DNA of 64,000 bases, taken from NCBI GenBank assembly GCA_963281255.1, contig OY725491.1, positions 4,948,857 through 5,012,856 on the forward strand. The letters run 5' to 3'. Positions within the stretch are counted from its first letter, which is position 1. Every line of letters starts with the position of its first letter. Of this stretch, positions 12,309 to 24,500 are shown in pieces. A model generated the notes under the pieces. That model was not told the DNA's origin. It searched no databases and was given only the letters and a program-made list of their open reading frames with translations. The DNA comes from Aphrocallistes beatrix. Its lineage: Eukaryota; Porifera; Hexactinellida; Sceptrulophora; Aphrocallistidae. The position numbers were made by a program, and so were the translations under genes.

Positions 12309-12520
12309 TCACATATAGACTTTCCCGTCTACCTCTGCGCTTTTGTCAGTAATCTTTCTGGCAGCATCACTCGGATGTTCAAAACCGCTGAAAGAACTCT
12401 CTTCAGGAATCTCACTTCCAAACGAATCCTTCTCAGCATCTTTAGGCGCCAGCATATCGTGGATGTTAGGTGATTGTATAGCTCCACCATCATCTTGAAC
12501 ATCAGAAGTACCCATTGGCT
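12309..12520 (-). CDS. Gene 1 exon 21: C-terminal tail and stop
   Basis: An acidic, disordered tail (GTSDVQDDGG, SPNIHDMLAPKDAEKDSFG, EESSFSGFEHPSDAA) ends VDGKVYM and TGA. It aligns with the gene 2 tail but lacks a block of about 44 residues with a proline-rich motif found there. Confidence 0.85.
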
Positions 12521-15500
12521 CTACAAGAATATACTTTTGTTACAAAATTTTTTAAATCTTCCGCAAATGTACGGCATATTCTGTTTATTACATAAATTTC
12601 TAATATCAGCAAAAACTTTCAATAGTGTTATTATTGAAAAGTATTTATGAAAGTGTTTTACGTGAATGCAAAAATTTGCATACTTTTGCAGATAAATTTT
12701 TTAAATGATTAGATTTTGCGAGCAACACAATATGGACACATCATAGAATGTATCGAACGGAAAGCAAATTTATTCATATATTTTTACTATATCCTTTGCA
12801 GCTACTTACCGAGTGGGAAATAATTTCCTTTCCTACTTGCTTCTCTCTGAGACGGAGATAATGTATCTGTTGTATCTCGTGACACAGAACTTTTGAACTT
12901 CTTACTCAACAAATCAGAAGATTTGTTTTCGGTACTTTCAGACATCAAAGAATATTCTCCTTTCTTCTTTTTCAACAATTTCTTAACTTCAGCATTTCGC
13001 ATGGTGATTACAAAGAAGAAAAAGATTCCCATTAGTCCATTGGTGATGATGAAACTCCATTGTACTATTGGGTCTACTATGAAAATGTTGAGTAGCAGGA
13101 TGATCCAAGGAATACCCAGTAATGGAGTCAAGATTAAAGTTGAGACAAGTGCAGTCTTGATCACTTGTTTCTCTTTCAGTTTTTCAGAATCAAAATTAGT
13201 AGTTGAAATCCGAATGACTGATATAACGAGTATAATCATGTTGGCAAGGATGATGGCTATAATTGGAGCGATAAAAGCCCAGATAATTCCATCTTCATAC
13301 GTCAAAAAGCAGTGTTGAGTTGTGTTCACGTAATTGCCATGTTTAATTGCGACTGTAATGATTGGAATAACGATAGGAAATGTCCAACCGAACACTATCA
13401 AGTATGGATATATCTTGTGCTGACTCATACCTAAAGGTTCAACTTTAAAATAAATTTCTACTTAAGCCTAGCTCATTATTATAAGCGTGAGTTTATTGCC
13501 ACCAATCGGTAGGTGTCAATAGCTACTTCATTATTATAATTAAATAGATATACTTTGATATATCTAGTTATAACAATTAATTAGCTCTACTAATATACAA
13601 AACATTTCCAACCAGAATCATTCCATTCTGGTACTCATAAACATACCATTCCACAAGCGCCTCATGCAGACACAAAGTGTTCACTAGCAGAGTAATTTAC
13701 CATGCGTAGTGCTGTTATAGATTTTGAACATTCATACTAGCATATTGAGATTACTTACCTGATGTCAGTTTGTAGATAATTAAGATTCCATTGCAGAGGG
13801 TCCACACAAACACAGAGAGCCAGAGATAATGGAGGAGAAATGCTATGATTTTGCACAAAATTTCGTTAAATTTCCCAGTCTCAATTCCAAATAGGAATAA
13901 TCCGAATGCTAATGTTAGCGACAGACAGTAGTTGAAATACACAATGTTTGCCTCTACCTTGAAGAACTTCTTACCACTAAGTATGAACAGGAATAGGGAT
14001 ACGATTAAGAAGATGAATGAGATCGATACAACTACATAACTGACGATAGATGCAATTCTATTATCAGGTCCTAAAGTTCTAGGAGTAACAAAGACTGCAA
14101 AACTTGTGAGATGGGATGATTCACAGTTTGTGAGATTGGCTGATCTTTGCTCTGTGGATAAACCGTCGATGACCCAACTTGTTCCATTCAGGAACACACA
14201 AGTACTTTCTGAAGGTTGGTTAGAATACACATCGAATGAGAATTTTGCCTAGAGATTACAAAGATCAGCAATGAATATATTCTAAAACGAACTTTATGAG
14301 TTTAGTAGTTTTGCGATCTAAACTTATTCACAAAACCAATTTATCTAAATCGTCGGAGTTTTGCACAGTTACTTGTTTTTGTTCCTCCCCACACACATTT
14401 CTTATATCAGTTGCTTTTTCTTTCTCAATTAGTATCAATCCAGTTCTACTACAAAATGTAAAATAACAATACACCAGGTAAAATCAGTTTTGGGAGGTAA
14501 TACAGTAATTTTAGGAATTTACCTGGAAAACTCCGATATTGTGTTCCAGAGTTTCAATTTTACTATGGGGAAACCCCTAATAGAATTAAAATTGAGAATT
14601 GGGATTTAGTGTGCCTTCTATACTATTATAAATCGGCCAAGACCTGCTTTATTTAAACAAGAAGATATGTATAAAATGGGAAGCACATTAAATGCAGATC
14701 TTTAGTGAAACGACACTTGTAAGTTTTTATTGTGTAATACTTTGTTGATTTTTTAACATAAACATCTTATAAAATCGAACTAACAGATAATTACCTATAT
14801 ATTTGTAAACCAATTGCCATGCATACGTGTGAATACTCCATTTTTCTGTCCATGACAAAATGACAACACGTTCATTGGTACTAATGAATTTATTTTGAAA
14901 TTCATAATATAAACTCACATTTTCTGTCAATTCAACTATCTCAGACTTTCCAGCTAGAGCGATAGTCAGAATGTCACTGCCTTGAGTAGGTTGACTGGAA
15001 TCCGATTCTTCAACCTCAATTCTTTTAACAATGGAGGTAGCAATCTTAAAATAAAAATTATTACAAAATGCAAATACATATACTTGTGTAGTATTAACAC
15101 ACGAGTTAGTGTACTCATGATTAATGCGATATTTATCGCAGTTTGAATTGTTTTAAAGAGGCTAGGGCCATTATAAACGGAGTCTATAAATCGTAACTCC
15201 AGAAAAGGCAGAACTCCTTAACCCGAGCACGTCCAGGAATGTTGAATTGAAAGTGAAAGTTAATTGAAAGTAAACTGAAAATGAAAGTGAAAGCTGGGTC
15301 ATTTCTATTTATACCTTTGACCCCAAGTAATCCTCGGGTTAAATCATCTGCGTCCAAAAGTATGCGTTCAAATTATTCTACATTTCAGATTATATGAATC
15401 CCAAAATGTGCGCAAAATTCGAGCCATACAGATGAATAATGCTCAGATTTAGTATCATCAATGAAATATTTTCCTGATAGTGGTTACTGACTTACCGCCA

Positions 15501-18500
15501 GACTTTTCCCATCAATCGATAGGATGACAGCAAGATTTGTTGAAAGTGTCATCATTACAGAATATTCCACATCATCATAATTCTTCACTGGAAGTTCGAT
15601 TTCAGTTTGTGTCCCTCCATCTTCACGGCTTTCTAGCTCAACGTTTTGTACCACAATCGTGATCAATTGAGACACAACCGTTTTGACAGAGTTAAGTTCA
15701 CTATTTGCTAACTCTTCACTCAGTCGCTGTGAAAACCTTTCCAGTGTGTTTAGTGTTATCGCCAAAGCTGAAGAAACAGTTGCAACTGCAGATTCCTCTC
15801 CCTGCAGATGAAAATTATAATTCACAATAGCAGAAGAATACTAACATCGCTTATGGTTTATGTATTTTATAAAGATATAATCAACAAAATTGGTAGGGAA
15901 TATAACCCATGCAAGCTTGATTATCAGTAAATAGTGCCTATACCACCCTCTAGCTACAAAGTACCTGTAACACAGTGGATTCTGATTCTTGTAAGACTGA
16001 ACTTCCGCTAACAATACTACTCAGTAAGTCCGTTATTTTCTCGGTTGTCTCGTTGCTGAATGTTCCATTAGTTTTTTCAACAATTGTTTGTGCAATCGTG
16101 GCTGCATTCTTAAATATTTTATTTTTTTCCTTATCATCAATTTCAGCATTATCATTTGACGCATCAATAACAACTTTAATCAAATCTGCAGTTTTCCCTG
16201 ATTTGTCATCAGAAATAAATTCAACCTCATCTAACTCATCCATAATACCGTCTAATGCACTTGTGATCTGTTCTTTTGTCAATTCAATCTTAAATGTTAC
16301 AGACACAACATCTCTTCCAGCTGAATTCTCTGCTACGCAATAGAAAACTCTGTTTGTGGATAGATCTGTGATGTTGATTTGGAGCATTGTTGAATCAATG
16401 AATTTTGTTGTGAGATCTCGTGACCAGTATATATCTGGTGTAGGGTCGCCAGTTGCAGTACATTCGATGCTTGGAATGTCTGTATCAATTCGATTTAATG
16501 TTTTAGTTATATTCATTCCGGGAGAAGTTATTTTTGGAGTTATTTCTGGGAGAAAAATAAAATTTAAGATACCTCAACTTTTATTTTAAAATCGTGAGGT
16601 TATCGACACCTAATCATGTTTATACTAGAAATACATTTTATTTTATAGTTTACCTATGGAAGAAGAGGTAGTTATAAAGTTAGATGTTGAGGTTGTTGTA
16701 GAGGCAGTGGGAACTGTTGTGGTTGAAGTAGTGAGAGTTGTTGTTGAAGGAGTTGATGAACTTGTGTTAGTGAGAATTGTTGTTGTTGTTGTTGAAGGAG
16801 TTGATGAACTTGTGTTAGTGAGAATTGTTGTTGTTGTTGTTGAAGGAGTTGATGAACTTGTGTTAGTGAGAATTGTTGTTGTTGTTGTTGAAGGAGTTGA
16901 TGAACTTGTGTTAGTGAGAATTGTTGTTGTTGTCGTTGAAGGAGTTGATGAACTTGTGTTAGTGAGAGTTGTTGTTGTGGCAGTGGAAGTTGTTGCTGTT
17001 GTGGTAGTGGGAGTTGTCATTGTTTCAACAGAACCACAAGTTATACTGACGTGCTCTCCACTACTACAGTCGTGTCTTAATGTGTGTGTGCACTCAAAAA
17101 TCGTTGATTCATTACCAATACAATCCACATTAACAAGTAGAAATGGATACAAAAGATTGTTTACTTCAACTCCGGTTTCATAACTAATCAAACTGTCTAA
17201 TCCCAGTTGTTTGCATACCACCTCACTCGCAATTCTGTTCCATCCATCATCACACACGTACCCCCACTGATTCAAATATATTTCTAGCACTCCCGAATCC
17301 TTGTTAGCCAATCGAATATGTCCATATGCTAAATATAATACGAGTATGTTTCATGATTTGCACCAAGAGCTATATCATAAAATTTAATGGATCTGGTAAT
17401 ACTATCACGAACAAACCTGGAGTATTGCATTGAAGTTGAACAACATTGTTAGATGGACATGATTCAATTGAAGAGGAACAATCACAAAGTGATGTCTCCA
17501 TTCCAGTGCATATGAATCTCCTCTCTAGTATCTGCAGTCCTGAAGTAAGGTCAGAGTTAGAGACATTTGAATAAGATAATGCTGTGGATCCTTCATTTTC
17601 TCGACACACGACATCTGCATTCTCTTGAGTAAATCCATCCATACACAAATGATACCATCCACCGGAATAATAGCGTACAATCTGAGGGAATGAAGCAGCA
17701 TTGGGGGCATAGGATTCACATCCATCTAAGTGATAATGAACGTTGAACCTTTAGGACTAATTTATACATTCAATGTATTCATTTTCATGCAAATTACAGC
17801 TCACATTCTATTAGAATTTCAGCCTTCTATCACCTAAAATGACTGAATTATAGTCGAAAAACTGATATATATATATACAGTGGATATCGGTTATAAGAAC
17901 ACCGGTTATAAGAACATATCGGTTATAAGAACCATTTATTTGGGAACGGATTCTTTTCTATTCATTCCTATTTAAACAGAACCGGTTATAAGAACATCTA
18001 ATATCGGTTATAAGAACATTCTATCAATAATTTCTAGAACTATTAGTAGTCAGGTTCTCATTTTTTCATTCATACACAACCAATTTTGTAATTTCTGACA
18101 TGTTCTTATAACCGACAATAGATGTTCTTATAAACGCTAAAAGGAACAAAATATGTTCTTATAACCGATAATAGATGTTCTTATAAACGATAAAAAGAAC
18201 GAAATATGTTCTTATAACCGAAATACTGTTATAAGAACATTTTTTTCAACTTCCGATGATGTTCTTATACCCGGTTTCCACTGTGTATTATAGTTTTAAT
18301 AGTAAAGATGAAATTGTTAGTTCATGAAAAATACTTGCTTACCAGGCTGACATGTTAAAGTTATTAAATAATGATTGTTGCAATGACTTGCTAGATGGTA
18401 TCTGCACTCTGATAGTTGGGTTTCATTACCAAAGCAGGCAAAATCGGTTACAAAATCATTACGGTTGTAGAAGTAGTCGGAATCATAAATAAATGTTGGA

Positions 18501-21500
18501 GAAAATGCATTTCTGTAACCAAGTTGTCTGCATGCCACGTCACTATCTCCAGTGTCCCATCTTCGAGAACAAATGTCTCTCCATTGGTTGTAATAGAACA
18601 AGGGTTTGTTTTGCAATGTCAAGCGTATTTGCCCTTGTTCTACAAAAATAAATTAATACAGATAACGTAAAATTGTTCTGAAGTTGTAAACTTAATAAGT
18701 CATCCATGAATATATCAAATATATGTATAAAATACTGCGAAATCATGATGATTTTAGCATATTTCGAAAATCTAAAGCTTTAGTGCAAATTTCAATAAAT
18801 CAGTTTGCTCTAGTGTCACAAAAATTGAGAATTACGACCGCCTGGAACCGGACACTTTTTCAAAACTGTGCACCAATAACCCATTCATTAGATTTGTTCT
18901 ACCAAAAGGACTATATAAAAAAATATTTTTAAAAGTGCTCAAAACGGGCCCAAATCTATAAATTCATATTAAATATATTGAGTAATGATATGATGAACAA
19001 TCTTCCAATGGACAAACGGATATAGTCTATATTTAACATCAGATCATTTTTTATAGACCAGGAATAAATCCTGATTTAGGGCTCAACCTAGAAATTTGGG
19101 ATGTATTAACTTTTTTGGTGGTTTTAAGTTCTTGGGGGTCTCCTTGACTAAAATTCAGTTTCTGCTACTTTTGCATATTTGGGTAATTTTTTTATACAAG
19201 CTCAACATTTGGGAGCGCCTGAATAATCCAGAAAATTACAGATTCAGGAAATCATACTAGATAATCATGTAGTGTGTTGATTTATGTTAATTTGAACTCG
19301 TGAAATATAAGGAGGCAAAACATAGGGTTACTCAATAGGGTCACTAGGAAGTTTGAGATTGGAATATTGCATATTCCTGCGTCGTCAAGGAAAATATTCT
19401 GCTCAAATATGACCATGTGATCCTTCAAATTTCGCTAAATTTAACGCTGAATACGAGTATCAACATTCAAACTAAATTGAGCATGTTTTGACTGGTCCAA
19501 CCAAGATTGGCAGGGATGGGCATTTACAGTATGTCCCAAACTATTGGCAATGAACTTTAACTTCGTGTAATATTAAACACAAGTGCCCATTGCTTGCTTG
19601 CGCTGGCGGACGCTTTGTGCCCGCCAGAGATGTCCTTCTGACGCCTTGGCTCATATTGATGAATTATAAAGTTGAAAACATTTCTAAATATGTCTGTCTT
19701 TTTGGTAAAATCGATATGTATATCACTCGAAAAATCACCAAATTTGTCAAATTTTCAATTTTAGATGCAGAATAGTGACGTCATAACAGAGTGATGAGTT
19801 ATCATTTTTGATAATAGTTGTATCATATATGAGATATATTAATATACACATTCTATTAAAATATCAGCCTTCTAGCACCTAAAGTGACTGAGTCATAAAA
19901 AACTGAAATTTCTGATAAGACAGGTGACAATAACGCCATAATTCCTTATTGAGTCGACATTTTCGTTTAAAGTCTAATGGAGCCTATAACCAAAAGGCTA
20001 TCACTTGCCAAAATCAGCTCTCTGCGTCTTCGTTGCAGATATATATATACTATAACGAATTGATCGAAGAAACTGTCAGACCCAGAAAGCTGATTTTTTG
20101 CATGTGAGAGTATTTTGGCTATGGTTCCAGTAAGTTCTGAGCTCAGACGAAAATATTGACTCATCATGGAATTATGACGTAATTGTAACCTTTTTTATAA
20201 TTAGAAATTTCAGTTTTGCGACTATAACTCGGCCATTTGGGCGATAGAAGGCTGAAATTTTAATTAATGTTTATATTAATATACCACACATATGATGCAA
20301 CTATAATAAAAAAATGATGACTCATCACTTTGTCATGACGGCATCATTACGAATCAAAAAGTTTTAAAAATTGACAAATTTGGTGGTTTTTCGTGCGATT
20401 TTGATTATAACTGTAAGACAGATGTATTTAGAGATGTTATCTCCCTTATAATTTATTAATGTGATCTCAGGCGCCCACAGGGCGCCTCTGGCGGACACAA
20501 AGTGTCCGCCAGCCGCGCAGTGCAAGCAATCGAATCGTGCTTGTTAGTATAATATTAGTAGTTACAAATTATCCTTCTTCTGTATCTTCCATAAAAATTC
20601 AAAATGAATTTCATAGTATTTTCCATTATTCTCTAGAACAAATGTAACGAATCTATAAAAAGAGCTCAGATAAGTAAGCTCTTTATTTTTTTGAAGCAGG
20701 CACAAGGACACATTATTCTTTAAATTTCATGGATGCTGTGGCGTGTTTGAATACACAAGAATTTTCTCCTAATTTGAGGAGCGTTCAACATTTTATATAT
20801 TAAAACACAATGAGTTTTTTGTTTGTGCAGAATTGATTGAAGAACTAGGAGGTGCTAGAAATGTGAAATTTGGCGCACAGGTAAAATCATGAGCCTATGA
20901 TTACTTTCGAAAGTTTTGAGCGAAATTTTCACATCTCGCTGAGATAGGTGATAGATTGTGCTGATCAATCAAAATCGATTATTTTATAATGCAAATACAT
21001 TATGATCAAACAGTAGTGATGGGCATGCCTAATTTTCGGGACGGGACGGGACCGTTCCGGAACATCTAGATACCTAATTTCCGAGACGTGACGGGATCCC
21101 GTCCCGGAAATTAGGTATCTTAACCCGTCCCGGAATTTTGGCATCTTAACTCGTCCGTCCCGGAAATTATGCATGCCCGTAGTGATTTATGCATGCAATC
21201 AGAAGACTATTTGTGATTGAAATTTATTGGTTCTTGTAAGAACCAATCAATTATCAGACTTTTATAATGCGATTCGCAAGATTCTATTTTATATAAATGA
21301 TTGAATAAGTTAATTATGATCAAATGATTGATCATAAGATATAACACACTTTAATTGCTGTTAACGACATGGACTGAAACTGGTTGATGTATAATAATTT
21401 TTAGTAATGTGGATTCAAATTGACTTTACTACATTCAGGTTTAGCTAAGTTACAACGAAGTAAATTCTATTTATCACGAACCTAAATTTTCTACTACAGT

Positions 21501-24500
21501 TCTGATTTCATTAAAGTAACTGCAGACAAATGGTAATTCAGCATACTTAGTAGAGAACAAGAAAGCGAATTATTGTGTCTCTAATATCCCCAAACGCCCA
21601 CTGGCGAACACACAGTGTCCGCAAGCCGCGCAGCCCAAGCAAGCGAAGTGCACTTCTTATGATATTAAACTACCTGGTGTTCCACATTGCACTTCCACAA
21701 CTGATCCATTCTGACATGACTGCTGAGAAGTAGTACAGTTGCAAATAGAAGACTCATTTCCAAAACAAAAATGCTGTAGAGGATAGATTTGTGTATTCAG
21801 TGGTAACTCAGACAAACTAACACTTCTAACTGTAATAGATTGAGTATAAGAAGTCTCCCTACAAACTACATCTGCATTCTCCGCAGTAAATCCATCTGCA
21901 CATAGATAGTAACGTTGTTGATTGACAAAATACTCTACTATTTGAAAACGTTCTGTAGCAAATGGAGCATGCACTTCGCAATCACCTACAATATATTAAG
22001 GAGCAATCAAGGCTGGGGTTTGTTAACCGATTTTAGGGCTCGGTTATTTGGTTTCCTCTAGGGCGGTTAACTGGTTAACCGATGGTAATATTAATTGGTT
22101 GAAATATGGATTTTTAGACAAATATTTAACCTGCTAGTGATTAATTTGATAATTTTCAGTTGTCTCGAAATATACTACGTATATGATTAAAAATATAAAT
22201 TATAATGTATTTTTTTGGAAGTAATATTCATGAACCTTTGTTGAAAAACAATGAAATTAGTGTAAATATTTAGAAAATAAAGCAGATCGGCTAGCTGATC
22301 TAAGATTTTAACCGTTAACCGAGATCGACGGTGGTTAGCTGGTTAGCCAGTTAACCGAATCTAGCCTTGAAGTAATTAATTATGGCTAAAAATTTAATTT
22401 TAATTTAATTTTAATACTGTTTTGTATTTGCTTAATAGAGATTATAGAGAAGGGACATGTCCGATGGAATTAAATGGAATTCAAAATCTGAGGATCTAAA
22501 TAAATTGCTTAATCTTTAGCAAATAAAATCATATGCTTTATCCAATCGGATTCTTACCTCCAGTACAGTACAAACTGAGATAGTCTGCATTATAGTAAAA
22601 AGAACCGGTGTAAGAGTAGCATGAGTTGTTAGTGAAACTACAATCAATAATGCTAGATTCGCTTCCAATACAGCTGACATGCACGTTATTTGGAAATGAT
22701 GTTGCATTTTTCCGAGTACTTGAAAAATAATAGTCGTAGGAATGATATCTGGTGAAACCAAGCTGTCTACAAGCTACCGTTGAATCTGTATCACTCCAAC
22801 TATCTGGACAAATATAACTCCAACCTCCATTATAGTATATCTCAAGTACATCGCGATAGAAACTGCTGTAGCGAAGGGTTCCTTGATCTAAAATTAAGGA
22901 TAAGTCAGCAAATAGTGATACGCAAGTATCTCTATATAAATTCAATAAATGTAGCACGTTTAGCACGTTTATTTTACAAAGTGGTAGATAGTTTATTGAC
23001 GCTTCCAATAATCTAAATTGTCAAACAAATAAAGCATTTCTCCCTTAAATAATGGCTCCCTCCTGAAGAAAAGCTTTTCGTGTGTATACTCTATATTATC
23101 ATTGCTTTTCTACTTTTTGTTGTTGCGGAATGCTAATCTTAAATTATAATGGCAGCTCAATGATGTGCAATCAATTATACACAGTAATCAATGGCTCGAC
23201 ATTTTTTATAAATGCAATGTCCTTCGCCATTCAATTATATTGAAAAACGCATGAGGTACACACAGAAAATAGTAATAGGTCTGGGTGGAGCAGGTCCGAC
23301 TGGAAAAGGTTCGAATAATTCCACTTTATCGAGTTGAGAAAGTCTCGCTTCAACTTTATAAAGATAGGATATGTGCAGACAGCACAATATGATTAACTTA
23401 TTATTGGGAAGCGGAATAAGGTCAAATAATCAATATAGATCTAGAAGAATAATGGTGTTTGTTTGGGGATACAGCATTAGTTCGAATTTCAAACCAGTCG
23501 TTAGTTCGAATTGGAATTTGGGCATATAGTCGTTAGTTCGAATCGAATTTGGGCATATAGTACTGTCATTGAGAGGCATTTGGAAGAGATATTTATAAGA
23601 ACTGAGGAAAAAGCAGCATTTTATTTAGATAATAGTAGAAAATTGAGGATGAAAAAGGCATTTCTGAAAGAAGAGGGTAGTTGAGTAGTACCATTATGGA
23701 GAGCTAATGATGATGAGTATATGTCCAAATTCGATTCGAACTAACGACTACATGCCTAAATTCTAATTTGAAATAACGACTACATGCCCAAATTATAATT
23801 CGAAATAACGAACACTTGCCCAAATTATAATTCGAACTAACGCCTACATAGTTAAATTCTATTCGAACTAATGCCTATATACAAATTCGAATTAATGCAT
23901 GCGCCCCGCTTGTTTTGTGAAATTAAGAAAGAGTGGGAGCCGATTGGAGGCATTTTTTGGTCTGTTAGGGACCAGAGGAGATTCTAATGGTATTTGGTGC
24001 GCAATATTTTCAAAAGTCGCCTATTTAAGCGATTTTTAAAGCATAATAATCAACGTGTCAGTCACATCTTTATCAGTATTACGTGCATGTTATTTGACTT
24101 TTTCCGGTTTTGAAAATTTGCACTTATTCTAGTCGGAAAGTGGAAAATTGGTCCGAGGGACCAATTTTCATCGGAATTTTGGAATTTTGGTATGCATCAC
24201 CTCTTCATTTGGAGAAATCGGGCTAAATGTGTTAGACAACGGAGTAACGGATTGGAAGCCCTGGTCTAGGTGCATGTAAAAACTGATCTACCGAATTAGG
24301 TTCATGGAAAATTCGTCCAATGCAGGACTAAAACTTTCAGGATAGGGCCAACTTTCGTGATAGGACATATTTCACCTGGGAAAAATCTGCAGTTGGAGTT
24401 ATTTTATTAATTATTTTATTGAGCTATTGAACTATATTGAAATATTTTGACGAAAAAGTTCGTTATTTATGAACTTCTGATTTCTATTATTAGAGTGAGG

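Noticed and set aside
12893-13318. Plus-strand frames over the 7TM exons (also 42545-42862, 15975-16343, 45041-45469)
   Set aside because: Antisense shadows of well-supported minus-strand exons with clear domains and splice sites.
14727-14930. Minus-strand frame running on from gene 1 exon 18
   Set aside because: The GTGAGT donor at 14918 keeps phase 0 and joins properly to the GPS exon; the rest has no GAIN-like sequence and no counterpart in gene 2.
16656-17183. 175-codon plus-strand open frame rich in Val
   Set aside because: It is the antisense of the Ser/Thr repeat of gene 1 exon 15; the GTT-rich tandem repeat keeps it open.
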